The position numbers were made by a program, and so were the translations under genes. Shown one piece after another: positions 17,534 through 27,079 of a DNA stretch of 64,000 nucleotides. Under the pieces are notes generated by a model. It did no database searches. It worked only from the letters and a program-made list of their open reading frames with translations, and was not told the origin of the DNA. The stretch lies in NCBI RefSeq assembly GCF_020595125.1, contig NZ_JACNMS010000002.1, forward strand, positions 434,001-498,000, read 5' to 3'. Each line of letters starts with the position of its first letter. The first letter of the stretch is position 1. The stretch is from Jeotgalibacillus aurantiacus (lineage in GTDB: Bacteria; Bacillota; Bacilli; Bacillales; Jeotgalibacillaceae).

Positions 17534-17569
17534 AAAAAGAGGACAACTCTACACTGAGTTGTCCTCTTT
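17534..17569 (-). terminator. Rho-independent terminator after spoIIIE
   Basis: GAGGACAACTC (17539-17549) pairs perfectly with GAGTTGTCCTC (17556-17566), extended by AAA/TTT, with A/T runs on both sides so it may act in both directions. Confidence 0.88.
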
Positions 17570-17582
17570 CCAATAAATTGAT

Positions 17583-19940
17583 TTAATGATGTTCTTCAGC
17601 CTGTTTGGATCTTAATACTGTTCGGGGTTTACTGCCCTCATAAGGTCCGACGATGCCTCTTTGCTCCATGGCGTCAATAAGTCTGGCTGCTCTCGTGTAT
17701 CCTACTCTGAATCTTCTTTGAAGCATGGATACTGAGGCCGTCTGCATTTCGACGACAAGATCAACCGCTTCATCGAACAGATCATCTTCTATATCAGCTG
17801 TCGAGGTTTCCTCCACTTCATCCGGAATCATCTCTTCCTGATACTGCGCCTTTTGCTGTTCAATTACTGCATTTACAACAGTTTCTACTTCTTCATCACT
17901 AAGGAAGGCTCCCTGTACCCTGACTGGCTTATTTGCGCCGATTGGCATAAAGAGCATATCTCCACGGCCCAGTAATTTTTCAGCGCCTCCCGTATCAAGG
18001 ATGGTTCTTGAATCAATTTGGGATGACACTGCAAAGGCAATCCTTGATGGAATATTGGCTTTAATAACTCCCGTGATAACATCAACTGATGGTCTTTGTG
18101 TGGCAATAATCAAATGAATACCTGCCGCACGGGCCATTTGCGCAAGTCTTGTAATGGAATCCTCCACATCATTGGATGCAACCATCATTAAATCTGCAAG
18201 TTCGTCTACGATCACGACGATGTATGGCAGCTGAGGCTGCTTTGCGTCCTGTGAATCATTATGTTTTCTTATGTGTTCATTGTATCCTTCAATGTTTCTT
18301 GTCCCTGTATGGGAAAACAGATCATATCTGCGTTCCATTTCACTGACTACTTTCTTTAAGGCCTGAGAAGCTTTCCTCGCATCCGTGACAACCGGTGCGA
18401 GCAAATGCGGTACGCCGTTATAGACATTCAGCTCTACCATTTTCGGATCGATCATCATGAGTTTAACTTCATGCGGTTTTGTACGCATGAGAATGGATAC
18501 GATAATTCCGTTAATACATACACTTTTCCCGCTGCCTGTAGCCCCTGCCACGAGGAGGTGGGGCATTTTATTTAATTCAGCCGCCACTGCCTCCCCGGTG
18601 ATGTCTCTTCCAAGGCCGATCAGCAGCTTGGCATTTTCTTTTTCCTTTTTTTGCGCTTCCAGAACTTCTCTAAGTGAAACCATTGCTACCTCTGAATTCG
18701 GCACTTCAATTCCGATTGCTGACTTACCGGGAATGGGTGCTTCAATCCGGATATCCTTTGCAGCGAGTGCAAGTGCCAGGTCGTCACTCAGATTAACAAT
18801 TTTGCTGACCTTTACGCCTGTATCCGGGTGAACCTCATATTTTGTTACTGCGGGGCCCAGGTGAACCTGCGTTACCTTTGCTCTCACGCCAAAGCTTTGA
18901 AACGTTTTTTCAAGCTTGGAGGCATTTTTCTGTATCGCTTTATATTCACTGCTCTGGTCCGCATGCGGAGGCAGTGACAACAAATCAATGGAAGGGAGAA
19001 CGTATTCTTTATTTTCAACAGCTGCCACACCTCCGGACACAACGTCGAAGTCCGGTTCTTCCCCTTCACCCACAGCTTCTGCCTCTGGCTCAAGCTTTTT
19101 AACCGGTTCCGGTTTCTTTTCAGGTACTGCCTGTATCGAGGCTTTCTCAGCAAAACTTGAAATAAGCGGCTCAAAGGATCTCTCTTCATCCTGCTGGTCA
19201 AGGGGATGATCCTCAACCTTAGATGGTTCAGCGGGTTTTTTCCCGCTTCTCCGCGCAATTTGTTCTTCTTTACGCTGTTTTTTCTTTTCTTCTTTTCTTT
19301 CCTTCCACTGTTCACCAGCCTGGTTTTTCATTTCATTGATTTGGTCATATACCCATCGCATAGCCATTTTCACCACTTCACCAACCGATTTTCCAGACAG
19401 CATAATCGCACCGATCAAAAACATGGCGATCGCAGCTACCTTGGAACCGGCTGATGCAAATAACAGGTTGAAAACAGAGTATAGCAGTGCACCAAACATA
19501 CCGGCACCAGGATTCATCGTAAAGTCACTCGTTAACACTTCATGGGTCTGAATGAGGGCACTTCTGCTCGTTAAGAGACCGTCTGCAGCCCGCTGATCAA
19601 ACATCAGAACATGACTAAACAGGAAGATACTTAACAGGATCAATAGCGCACCTGTCAGCCTCTTATGTAAAACTGGCGGGGTTTTACGGTAAATCATCAG
19701 GTATACACCTAAAACGATGATTGAAACCGGAACAATCAGCTGAAAATTACCAAGCAGATAAGTGAAAGCAATCGTCAGCCAGTTCCCCACAATGCCATAC
19801 CGAAAAATCGACATGATGGATAGCGTGATCAGGACGATTCCTGTTAATTCATACGTCAGAGGAGCCGTGAATTTTTGTCCGGCCTTTTTCTTTTTTCTTG
19901 TCGTTTTTTTTGCCGCCGTTCTTTTTTTAGCTGCCGGCAT
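17583..19940 (-). CDS. spoIIIE: FtsK/SpoIIIE family DNA translocase
   Basis: This 785-residue ATP-driven DNA pump segregates the chromosome across the septum; in B. subtilis SpoIIIE moves the forespore chromosome. After a Lys/Ala-rich N-terminus come four hydrophobic segments within about residues 25-190. A charged Lys/Arg/Glu linker follows, then the motor with Walker A GATGSGKS near residue 465 and [13 protein letters not shown]. The C-terminal gamma winged helix is [19 protein letters not shown]. Size and position match SpoIIIE rather than the soluble SftA. The ATG at 19940 is chosen because AAGGTGG stands before it. The small genes and tepA that precede it in B. subtilis are absent. Confidence 0.94.
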   Translation of the reverse strand: MPAAKKRTAAKKTTRKKKKAGQKFTAPLTYELTGIVLITLSIMSIFRYGIVGNWLTIAFTYLLGNFQLIVPVSIIVLGVYLMIYRKTPPVLHKRLTGALLILLSIFLFSHVLMFDQRAADGLLTSRSALIQTHEVLTSDFTMNPGAGMFGALLYSVFNLLFASAGSKVAAIAMFLIGAIMLSGKSVGEVVKMAMRWVYDQINEMKNQAGEQWKERKEEKKKQRKEEQIARRSGKKPAEPSKVEDHPLDQQDEERSFEPLISSFAEKASIQAVPEKKPEPVKKLEPEAEAVGEGEEPDFDVVSGGVAAVENKEYVLPSIDLLSLPPHADQSSEYKAIQKNASKLEKTFQSFGVRAKVTQVHLGPAVTKYEVHPDTGVKVSKIVNLSDDLALALAAKDIRIEAPIPGKSAIGIEVPNSEVAMVSLREVLEAQKKEKENAKLLIGLGRDITGEAVAAELNKMPHLLVAGATGSGKSVCINGIIVSILMRTKPHEVKLMMIDPKMVELNVYNGVPHLLAPVVTDARKASQALKKVVSEMERRYDLFSHTGTRNIEGYNEHIRKHNDSQDAKQPQLPYIVVIVDELADLMMVASNDVEDSITRLAQMARAAGIHLIIATQRPSVDVITGVIKANIPSRIAFAVSSQIDSRTILDTGGAEKLLGRGDMLFMPIGANKPVRVQGAFLSDEEVETVVNAVIEQQKAQYQEEMIPDEVEETSTADIEDDLFDEAVDLVVEMQTASVSMLQRRFRVGYTRAARLIDAMEQRGIVGPYEGSKPRTVLRSKQAEEHH

Positions 19941-19970
19941 ACAATCCACCTTCTTTCAGATTGAACAAAT

Positions 19971-20017
19971 AAAGAGGCTGGGACGACACTCTGATTGGAG
20001 GTGTTCCAGACTCTTTT
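19971..20017 (-). terminator. Imperfect terminator hairpin upstream of spoIIIE
   Basis: AAAGAG/CTCTTT and CTGG/CCAG pair around a GGGACGACACTCTGAT-type core. The core sequence resembles the hairpin after pnp (29206-29251). On the minus strand it is followed by T-rich sequence. Confidence 0.6.
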
Positions 20018-20123
20018 TCATTATCGCGAGAACCGCAGAAACATGGTTTAATCCAGACCGGTTTATGCGTTCATTGCGTGCTTACTTATTTCACAACAGG
20101 CATAATGCTATGAAAACTCAATA

Positions 20124-20161
20124 CAAGCCGGACCGCATTTTGACTGCTGACATCCGGCTTG
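20124..20161 (-). terminator. Hairpin after rnjB
   Basis: CAAGCCGGA (20124-20132) and TCCGGCTTG (20153-20161) form a 9 bp stem with a 20-base loop, 13 bases after the rnjB stop. The following minus-strand sequence is only moderately T-rich, so it may be a 3'-end stabilising hairpin instead of a full terminator. Confidence 0.5.
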
Positions 20162-20174
20162 AAAAAGCTGTTAT

Positions 20175-21842
20175 TTATACTTCCATGATAATTGGTAAAA
20201 TCATTGGTCGTCTTTTTGTTTTTGTGTAGAGCAGGTGATTGAGCGAATCACGGATTTCCTGTTTAATGCCTGACCAGTCAAATGTTCTGTTCTCAACATT
20301 TTTCTCCACAATATTTCTTACGACGGATACAGACTCCTCCATCAGCTTTTCAGACTCCCGTACGTATACAAATCCACGGGAAATGACTTCAGGACCAGCT
20401 GCAATGGATTTATTTTTACGGTTTAATGTAACAACAACGAGCAGGACACCATCCTGGGAAAGCAGTCTGCGGTCACGAAGTACGATGTTTCCGACGTCAC
20501 CTACACCTTTTCCATCGATCAGGATATTTCCTGTCTGCACGCGGCCGCTCATTTTCATTTTTCCTGCTGCGTATTCAACGATATCACCTTTATCAGCAAT
20601 AAAAATGTTGGAGCGCAGAATGCCCATCTCCTCTGCAAGCCTTGCATGTGTAATCAGATGGCGGTATTCACCCTGAATTGGAATGAAATAACGCGGCTTC
20701 ATCAGATTGATCATCATCTTCAGATCTTCCTGACTGCCATGTCCTGAAACATGTACATTTTTACTTGCCGTCAAAACAGTGGCACCCGCCTTGGTCATCT
20801 CATTAACTGAACGGTATAAGTATACTTCCATGCCAGGTGAAGGTGTAAATGTAATGAGAACGGTATCACCTTCCTGGATATTGACATAGTCATGTGCCTG
20901 ATTCGCCATGCTCTCCATCACTTTAAATGGCTCATCATGGGTCCCGGAGAGGATAATCACGATTTCATCATCCTGATACTGGCTGATTTCATCAGGCTGA
21001 ATACGTGTATCTTCTTCATACGTCAGATATTCAAGTCTTGAAGCCACGTTTACAACTCTTTCAACAGCTTCTCCGATCACAGCCACTTTACGTCCTGTTC
21101 GGTTTGCCACATCAAAAACCTGCTGGATCCGGATCAGATTGGATGCGTAACACGTCACAATCACCCGACCTTTTGCTTTTCTAAAGCTTGTCTGAATCTG
21201 ATTTTCAACGACTGACTCTGACGTTGTATGACCTGGCCGCTCCGCTTCTGTACTATCTGATAAAAGCGCAAACACACCTTTTTCACCAAGCTTGGCCATT
21301 TTTCCGATGTTTGATGCATATCCGCCTCTGGCAGACTGATCAAACTTAAATTCACCTGTATGAACAATCGCCCCTTCAGACGTATGTATCGCTATACCAA
21401 GTGAATCCGGGATACTGTGTGTCGTTTGGAAAAACGTTACATTCACAGAATCGAATTTCATATTGCTCTTTTCATGGACGGTATAAAATTTAACACGTTC
21501 TTTAAAGCCGTATTCTTTTAATCCGGCTTTAGCAAGTGCTACTGTCAGCTTTGAACCGTATACAGGCACTTTTATTTTTTCAAGAAGATAAGGTAGCGAT
21601 CCGATTGAATCATCATGACCATGTGTTAAAAAGATAGCCTTTACCCGCTCTTTATTTGCTTCAATATAATTAAAATCTGGAATGACAATATCAATTCCGA
21701 ACATTTCATCCTCAGGGAACATCAGCCCTGAATCAATAATAAACATGTCGTCATCCACTTCAATCACGTACATGTTTTTACCGATCTCTCCAACTCCTCC
21801 GAGTGGAATGATCTTTATTTTTTCATTGGTTACTTTAGACAA
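20175..21842 (-). CDS. rnjB: Ribonuclease J2
   Basis: This 555-residue beta-CASP metallo-beta-lactamase enzyme is the partner of RNase J1 in 5'-to-3' mRNA decay. The metal motif reads HGHDDS, not HxHxDH as in J1; loss of the last histidine is typical of the weakly active J2 subunit. GTHDEPF and HVSGHGSQEDL (beta-CASP) are present. The start is TTG with AGGAGG 8 bases before. It occupies the B. subtilis rnjB position after dapA, but here a long gap with a repeat element separates the two and a separate promoter is visible. Confidence 0.94.
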   Translation of the reverse strand: MSKVTNEKIKIIPLGGVGEIGKNMYVIEVDDDMFIIDSGLMFPEDEMFGIDIVIPDFNYIEANKERVKAIFLTHGHDDSIGSLPYLLEKIKVPVYGSKLTVALAKAGLKEYGFKERVKFYTVHEKSNMKFDSVNVTFFQTTHSIPDSLGIAIHTSEGAIVHTGEFKFDQSARGGYASNIGKMAKLGEKGVFALLSDSTEAERPGHTTSESVVENQIQTSFRKAKGRVIVTCYASNLIRIQQVFDVANRTGRKVAVIGEAVERVVNVASRLEYLTYEEDTRIQPDEISQYQDDEIVIILSGTHDEPFKVMESMANQAHDYVNIQEGDTVLITFTPSPGMEVYLYRSVNEMTKAGATVLTASKNVHVSGHGSQEDLKMMINLMKPRYFIPIQGEYRHLITHARLAEEMGILRSNIFIADKGDIVEYAAGKMKMSGRVQTGNILIDGKGVGDVGNIVLRDRRLLSQDGVLLVVVTLNRKNKSIAAGPEVISRGFVYVRESEKLMEESVSVVRNIVEKNVENRTFDWSGIKQEIRDSLNHLLYTKTKRRPMILPIIMEV

Positions 21843-21894
21843 ACCTGTTTCCTCCTATATATATAATTCCGTTCCCATTTAAGCAGCTGAATTC

Positions 21895-21923
21895 ATTATA
21901 CTTGAGAATAGTCAGCCTGTACA
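21895..21923 (-). promoter_or_regulatory. SigA-type promoter of rnjB
   Basis: The minus strand reads TGTACA (21923-21918), a 17-base spacer, and TATAAT (21900-21895), about 55 bases before the rnjB TTG. Confidence 0.65.
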
Positions 21924-22035
21924 TGTATTTATCATGAATATACTGGATGGAATGAGCATATTTTATATAACCTGCTATACATATTCTGATTGTTCAGAGA
22001 AGATTTTAACAACATAACCGATCATTGTTCAAACA

Positions 22036-22071
22036 GAAAAAGCCTCCTTCATAAACGAAGAAGACTTTTTT
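22036..22071 (-). terminator. Terminator after dapA (beyond the repeat element)
   Basis: AAAAAGCCTCCTTC and GAAGAAGACTTTTTT form an imperfect A/T-flanked hairpin. It is placed after the palindromic repeat in the direction of transcription, so dapA mRNA would carry the repeat in its 3' end. Confidence 0.6.
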
Positions 22072-22114
22072 CACGTCTTTGAAAAGTCACAATCGCAAGG
22101 ATTACCCATGAAAA

Positions 22115-22229
22115 GTGCCAGGTGATTCCGTAGACTTCTGCGGCAGAGGAGCGACAGGTGAGACAGCGTAATGCAAAGCATTAGCTGGCTCACCGCGCGG
22201 CCGCGAAAAGCGAAGGAATCACCTGGCAC
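22115..22229. repeat. 115 bp intergenic element with 15 bp perfect terminal inverted repeats
   Basis: The ends are GTGCCAGGTGATTCC (22115-22129) and its exact complement (22215-22229). Inside, GGTGAG-CAGC-TAATGC pairs with GCATTA-GCTG-CTCACC across a 3-base loop. The core (TAGACTTCTGCGGC ... GCGAAAAGCGAAG) resembles a short repeat I recall from many Bacillales genomes (TAGACTCCTGCGGGA ... GCGGAAAGCGAAG). It has no coding capacity. It is the main content of the 428-base gap between rnjB and dapA. Confidence 0.75.
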
Positions 22230-22270
22230 GATTTAGATATTCGACAACCTGAAAAAAGGCATTCTCATGC

Positions 22271-23146
22271 TTATTTACTGAACTGATCGAGCGCTTCATA
22301 GAGGGAGTTTTTCTCGCTGTCATTTAAGACAACAAGCGGGAGGCGTACGCCACCGCAAAGAATTCCCTGTCGGTTCAATGCTTCTTTGACCGGAGCAGGA
22401 CTCGGCTGAGCGAAAAGAGCTCTTGTCAAAGGAAGCAGCCGCTGGTGCGTGGCAGCCGCCTTTTTCAGGTCACCCTTTAGAAAATCAGCGATCATCTCCT
22501 GCATTTCCACTCCCGCCACATGTGAGGTAACGGATACAACCCCGTAACCGCCAACGGATAAAACGGGAAGTGTCAGGCCGTCATCACCACTGTATACAAG
22601 AAAATCATCATCTGTACCGGCAATGATTTCCGTCATCTGATCCAGATCACCGCTTGCTTCTTTTACCGCAACAACAGTCGGCAGTTTAGAAAGGCGAATA
22701 ATCGTATCCGCCTCAATATTGACAGCCGAACGTCCCGGGATGTTATAGATCATAACCGGAAGACTGACTTCTTTAGTGACGGCTTCAAAGTGACGGTAAA
22801 GCCCTTCCTGACTTGGTTTATTATAATAAGGTGCCACCAGCATCAAGGCATCTGCTCCTGCATCTCTTGCTGCTTTTGACAGGGCGATGGTTCCTTCAGT
22901 CGTATTACTTCCGGTTCCTGCGATCACAGGCACCCTTTTATCAGCTGTTTTTACGACGAACTTGAACAGTTCCACTTTTTCATCGAAGGTCAGCGTTGGA
23001 GATTCACCAGTCGTTCCGGCCACAACCAACGAGTCTGACCCGTGATCAATTAAATAGTTGACAAGCTGTTCGACACGGCCGTAATCGACCTTGTTATGCT
23101 CATCAAAAGGTGTAGTCATTGCTGTTGAGACTCGCCCAAAATTCAT
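22271..23146 (-). CDS. dapA: 4-hydroxy-tetrahydrodipicolinate synthase
   Basis: DapA condenses pyruvate with aspartate semialdehyde, the branch point to dipicolinate, diaminopimelate and lysine. The 291-residue TIM-barrel protein shows GTTGESPTL near residue 44, the catalytic tyrosine in VMIYNIPGRS (Y134) and the Schiff-base lysine in VAVKEASG (K162). The ATG at 23146 has AGGAG at correct spacing; the GTG three codons upstream would overlap that site. It is the third gene after asd and dapG, supplying dipicolinate synthase encoded just upstream. Confidence 0.96.
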   Translation of the reverse strand: MNFGRVSTAMTTPFDEHNKVDYGRVEQLVNYLIDHGSDSLVVAGTTGESPTLTFDEKVELFKFVVKTADKRVPVIAGTGSNTTEGTIALSKAARDAGADALMLVAPYYNKPSQEGLYRHFEAVTKEVSLPVMIYNIPGRSAVNIEADTIIRLSKLPTVVAVKEASGDLDQMTEIIAGTDDDFLVYSGDDGLTLPVLSVGGYGVVSVTSHVAGVEMQEMIADFLKGDLKKAAATHQRLLPLTRALFAQPSPAPVKEALNRQGILCGGVRLPLVVLNDSEKNSLYEALDQFSK

Positions 23147-23208
23147 TGTATTCACTCCTGTTTTTCATTCCTTACCATCAGGACAGGCCCGCAGACCTGA
23201 CTGACGTT

Positions 23209-24399
23209 TTATGCATTAGATACATCTTCTGCACCTGATTCAATAAAAAAATAATGCAATAGCTGCTGAGCTGCGGCAGATGAATGCTGATCAGTCAGAA
23301 TCCAAAACGTCATATGACTGTCTGCTGTCTGCCAGATCTTAATATCATGCTTTGTTAAAAGACTGACGATGGATGACGTAATCCCGGGCTTTCCGGCCAT
23401 CCTTTCACCTATCAGCGCAATTTTTGATACATTTTCTTTAAACGTGTATGGAAAACCTGCACGCAGCAGAATCTCTTTTAATTTAACAGCATCCGATTTA
23501 TCCACGGTAAACTTGACTTCGTTAGGCTGAATGGAAATTAAATCGATACTGATCTCCGCCTGGGCAACCCTCGTGAACACACGATCACAATCCTGTGAAT
23601 TAACAATGACCTGAACAAGGTGATTGACAGCTGTCACGGATTGAATCGGGCCACCATTTTGATGACGTTCTGTAATCCACGTTCCGCTCTTCCCATCCAA
23701 TGCACCTGTCCATAATGGAACCTTGTTCGATCTGGCCCATTCAATGGCCTTCGGATGAATCACTTTGGCACCCTGATAAGCAATATGACAGGCTTCATCA
23801 TAAGAGATCCTGTCAACAATAGATGTATTGTAGATGACCGACGGATCACCGCTCATAATCCCTTCAACATCTGTAAACAACTGGCATGCCTCTGCTTCAA
23901 GGGCTGCTGCAATCGCACATGCTGTTGCATCGCTGCCTCCTCTGCCAAGGGTTGAAACCTCCCCAAATGGAGACATGCCTTGAAAACCGGTTAATACCAC
24001 TACTTGAGAAGACGCAAATTCCTTTAGAATTGGTTCAGGATTTACTTTTGAAATCGAGGCATTCAACACCCTGTCAGTATGAATTCCCGCTTCCCTGCCC
24101 GTAATAACAGACGCCTTCAACCCAATCTGATGCAGCACTGAGGAAAAAACAGCCGCTGAGATCGTCTCCCCGCATGAAAGCAGGAGTGCCTGATGCTGAT
24201 CAGGCAGACTATCGGGACTGTCAATAAGGGAAAGCAGTGAATCTGTCGCATACGGATCGCCCAGCCTTCCCATTGCAGAGACGACCGCGACTACTTTCTT
24301 TCCACTCTTTACTGCCTTTTCGACCTGTCTAGCGGCTGAATTTCTTTTTTCCGCTGTAGTGAGTGAGGTACCGCCAAATTTCTGTACAATGATTGTCAA
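23209..24399 (-). CDS. dapG: Aspartate kinase I (DapG type)
   Basis: This 396-residue aspartokinase catalyses the first step of the aspartate pathway. It starts with VQKFGGTSL, has the kinase blocks STLGRGGSDATACAIAAAL and GVMSGDP-like EGIMSGDPSV, and C-terminal tandem ACT domains. In B. subtilis DapG is the diaminopimelate-sensitive isozyme that serves spore dipicolinate and wall precursors; the same position between asd and dapA supports that assignment. The start is TTG, seven bases after GAGGGG. Confidence 0.94.
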   Translation of the reverse strand: MTIIVQKFGGTSLTTAEKRNSAARQVEKAVKSGKKVVAVVSAMGRLGDPYATDSLLSLIDSPDSLPDQHQALLLSCGETISAAVFSSVLHQIGLKASVITGREAGIHTDRVLNASISKVNPEPILKEFASSQVVVLTGFQGMSPFGEVSTLGRGGSDATACAIAAALEAEACQLFTDVEGIMSGDPSVIYNTSIVDRISYDEACHIAYQGAKVIHPKAIEWARSNKVPLWTGALDGKSGTWITERHQNGGPIQSVTAVNHLVQVIVNSQDCDRVFTRVAQAEISIDLISIQPNEVKFTVDKSDAVKLKEILLRAGFPYTFKENVSKIALIGERMAGKPGITSSIVSLLTKHDIKIWQTADSHMTFWILTDQHSSAAAQQLLHYFFIESGAEDVSNA

Positions 24400-24427
24400 G
24401 CTGCTGCCCCTCTCTGCAGCGTGGGAC

Positions 24428-25471
24428 TTAGACGAGTTTTAGTTTGATTAAGCTTTCAGCAATTTGTACAGAATTCCACGCCGCTCCCTTTAATAGATTG
24501 TCAGAGACAATCCACATATGGAAACCGTTATCCTCATCCGGGTCCTTACGTACGCGACCTACGAATACGTCAAGCTTTCCTGCAGCTGTACTTGGCATCG
24601 GGTAAAGCTGTTCATCAGGGCGATCCTGGAGAACTACACCAGGTGCTGTTTCTAAGAGCTCATGCAGATCTGCGACATTTTTGCCGCTTTCATTTACTTC
24701 AATATAAACAGACTCTGAATGACCATTTTCTACAGGAAGTCTGACGCAGGTAGCTGAAACTTTGAGTTCCTGCATATGCATAATTTTCTTGGTTTCATTG
24801 ATCATTTTCATTTCTTCATAGGTGTATCCATTCGTATCGAATACATCAATTTGAGGTACCGCATTAAATGCGATCTGATAATGACGATCCGCTCCTTTAA
24901 CCGGAAGCACAGAAGCCTTCACTTCTTCACCATTCAAAATTGCCTGTGACTGTTCGTTCATTTCGGTAATTGCCTGCACGCCTGCACCTGAAACGGCCTG
25001 ATAAGTTGAAACCAATACTTTGCTCAGTCCATACGCCTGTCTGATCGGCTCAAGTGCTACAACCATCTGAATCGTAGAACAGTTCGGGTTGGCAATAATA
25101 CCTTTATGCTGATGTAAATCTGACTCATTGACTTCCGGAACAACAAGCGGTACTTCCGGATCCATCCGGAATGCACTCGTATTATCAATCACAATGGCAC
25201 CGCGTTTTGCTGCTTCAGGTGCCAATGCCTTCGACACACTTCCGCCTGCTGAAAATAATGCGATATCCACCCCTTCAAATTTCTCGGGTGCTGCTTCTTC
25301 AACTGTGACTTCTGCTCCATTAAAAAGAAGCTTTTGACCTGCAGATCTTGCTGAGGATAGCAAAGTTAATTTCTCAACCGGAAATTGACGTTGCTCTAAT
25401 ATTGATAGCATCTGTGTACCTACTGCACCAGTTGCTCCGACTACTGCTACATGATATCCGTTACCTTTCAC
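24428..25471 (-). CDS. asd: Aspartate-semialdehyde dehydrogenase
   Basis: Asd reduces aspartyl phosphate to aspartate semialdehyde with NADPH. In the 347-residue protein the Rossmann motif VGATGAVG is near residue 11. The catalytic cysteine is C131 in NPNCSTIQ, and the substrate-binding stretch includes [10 protein letters not shown]. The start is GTG after AAAGGAG. A promoter overlapping the end of dpaB drives an asd-dapG-dapA operon in vegetative cells. No lysine riboswitch fits in the 99-base gap. Confidence 0.96.
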   Translation of the reverse strand: MKGNGYHVAVVGATGAVGTQMLSILEQRQFPVEKLTLLSSARSAGQKLLFNGAEVTVEEAAPEKFEGVDIALFSAGGSVSKALAPEAAKRGAIVIDNTSAFRMDPEVPLVVPEVNESDLHQHKGIIANPNCSTIQMVVALEPIRQAYGLSKVLVSTYQAVSGAGVQAITEMNEQSQAILNGEEVKASVLPVKGADRHYQIAFNAVPQIDVFDTNGYTYEEMKMINETKKIMHMQELKVSATCVRLPVENGHSESVYIEVNESGKNVADLHELLETAPGVVLQDRPDEQLYPMPSTAAGKLDVFVGRVRKDPDEDNGFHMWIVSDNLLKGAAWNSVQIAESLIKLKLV

Positions 25472-25544
25472 GAAAAAGCTCCTTTCTGCTATTATCCTGT
25501 GATGCGTTAGACAGATAAAGCACTAATGTGTTTTCATACATGAC

Positions 25545-25574
25545 ATTGTATCATTTTTCTCTTTCAATTCTCAA
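25545..25574 (-). promoter_or_regulatory. SigA-type promoter of asd-dapG-dapA
   Basis: The minus strand reads TTGAGA (25574-25569), an 18-base spacer, and an extended -10 TGATACAAT with TACAAT at 25550-25545. The -35 overlaps the dpaB stop codon. Confidence 0.65.
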
Positions 25575-26170
25575 TCTCTTTTATTTAAATTCGCCATTGT
25601 TAATACAGGCTGTATTTGTTTTCCAAGAATCGCTGCCTCTACCGTTGATTGAATGTCACTCATATGTGCAACAAGTGAATTTGGTTTCGAGATCGGATCA
25701 TCCTGACTGAATGGAACAAAGTATACATTTTTAGCAGCCATCAGCTTCATAATATTTACACCGTTTAATCCTAAACCGTCATTTGTTGAGATGGCAACGA
25801 CAACAGGTTTTGTATTACGCATCGTTGCTTTTGCAGCCATCAGCACAGGTGAATCGGTCAGTGCATTGGCAAGTTTGGACAGTGAATTCCCTGTCAGAGG
25901 GGCAATGACCATACAGTCAAGCGGTGTAACCGGGCCGAACGGTTCAGCTTCCGGAATCGTACAGACACATTTTCTTCCCGCAGCCTCTTCAATAACCTTC
26001 AGCCACGACTCGCCTTCTCCAAATCGTGTATCGGTTTTTTGTACCGTATAACTGACAACCGGGTACACCTCGGCACCCAGAGCCCTCAACTTTTTAATTT
26101 CAGGCAATACCGCATGATACGTACAATGGGAACCTGTGAGACCAAAGCCGATTCGTTTTCCGTGTAGCAT
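25571..26170 (-). CDS. dpaB: Dipicolinate synthase subunit B
   Basis: This 199-residue flavoprotein-like subunit (SpoVFB) of dipicolinate synthase makes the Ca-dipicolinate store of the spore core in the mother cell. It starts GKRIGFGLTGSHCTYH and contains IAPLTGNSLSKLANALTD, the pattern of the flavin-dependent decarboxylase-like fold. It follows dpaA with only 3 bases between, with GGAG inside the dpaA end. It is diagnostic of an endospore former. Confidence 0.95.
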   Translation of the reverse strand: MLHGKRIGFGLTGSHCTYHAVLPEIKKLRALGAEVYPVVSYTVQKTDTRFGEGESWLKVIEEAAGRKCVCTIPEAEPFGPVTPLDCMVIAPLTGNSLSKLANALTDSPVLMAAKATMRNTKPVVVAISTNDGLGLNGVNIMKLMAAKNVYFVPFSQDDPISKPNSLVAHMSDIQSTVEAAILGKQIQPVLTMANLNKRD

Positions 26171-26173
26171 ACT

Positions 26174-27061
26174 TCACACTCCATCCGTCTTTAATTTGCC
26201 CGTGATTGCATCCGCAAGAATGGTGCCTGCGGTTTTCGGCGCTACCATACCCGGCAGACTCGGCGCTTCAATATAATTTAATCCGAGCATCTCAGCGTTC
26301 TTTTTCTGCTCAGGGCATGGGTTTGAAGCCAATTCAATAATCGTTGATTTTGGCTCAAGCCAGGATAAGGTGTCCATCGTAAGTATGCCGTCTGAAGGTA
26401 TCGTATTGATCCACGTCTCTATATGAGATAGATGATGCCGGCACAAAGGAAAGGGAATCACTTCAATACCCATCTCAACCATTCTGGCATTTTCAGCTTT
26501 TGAAATGGACGTACCATAGACGTGAGCCCCCAGCGCCTTCAGCATCCTTGCGATGGTCATGCCCGTTCTGCCAAACCCTGAAATGAGGATCCGTGACTGA
26601 TGGATGGTTTTTTCAGTATGCTGGATCAGCAGCCACAACACCCCTTCTGCCGTTGGGATGGAGTTCAATATGGCTACTTCGTCTTCCTCCATCATATAGA
26701 CTGTCTCATGCTGCTGCTTTTCGAGCCACTCTGTCCGGATGCCCGAAAACAAGAGACAGTCTCTTTTTACTCTCTCCATATTTTCATCAGACAGGATAAT
26801 GTTGTGCTTTGAAAAGGATGACCGGACTTCACCGTTTGACATAACCCCGCTTACCGGAAAGATCATCGCATCAAGCATGTGTAAAGGAAGTTCATCAAGC
26901 GTGCATTTTGTATACCCCGGTTCAGACAGTGCCAGTAAATCAAAACCCGCTAAATATAAATGAAAACCCTTCTGGCATAATGTCTGTGCGATAATTTTCT
27001 GTCTTGCATCTCCACCGATAACGGCGATGTTTATTACTGACCCGTGTTTTTCATCTGCCAT
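26174..27061 (-). CDS. dpaA: Dipicolinate synthase subunit A
   Basis: This 295-residue NAD(P)-binding subunit (SpoVFA) acts with DpaB to oxidise dihydrodipicolinate to dipicolinic acid. An N-terminal domain is followed by a Rossmann fold (ILISGFGRTGMTIARML, near residue 157). The ATG start has a modest ribosome site (GAGTGAG). A candidate SigK promoter lies within the 3' end of ymxH, agreeing with mother-cell expression of spoVF in B. subtilis. Confidence 0.95.
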   Translation of the reverse strand: MADEKHGSVINIAVIGGDARQKIIAQTLCQKGFHLYLAGFDLLALSEPGYTKCTLDELPLHMLDAMIFPVSGVMSNGEVRSSFSKHNIILSDENMERVKRDCLLFSGIRTEWLEKQQHETVYMMEEDEVAILNSIPTAEGVLWLLIQHTEKTIHQSRILISGFGRTGMTIARMLKALGAHVYGTSISKAENARMVEMGIEVIPFPLCRHHLSHIETWINTIPSDGILTMDTLSWLEPKSTIIELASNPCPEQKKNAEMLGLNYIEAPSLPGMVAPKTAGTILADAITGKLKTDGV

Positions 27062-27079
27062 TCCAGCTCACTCATTTCA

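Noticed and set aside
19762-20229. Plus-strand 155-codon open frame over the spoIIIE start and the rnjB gap
   Set aside because: Antisense to spoIIIE and running through two terminator hairpins; no ribosome site and no domain.
25472-25570. Possible lysine riboswitch before asd
   Set aside because: Only about 100 bases are available and no five-way-junction pairing or terminator is visible; a plain promoter explains the region.
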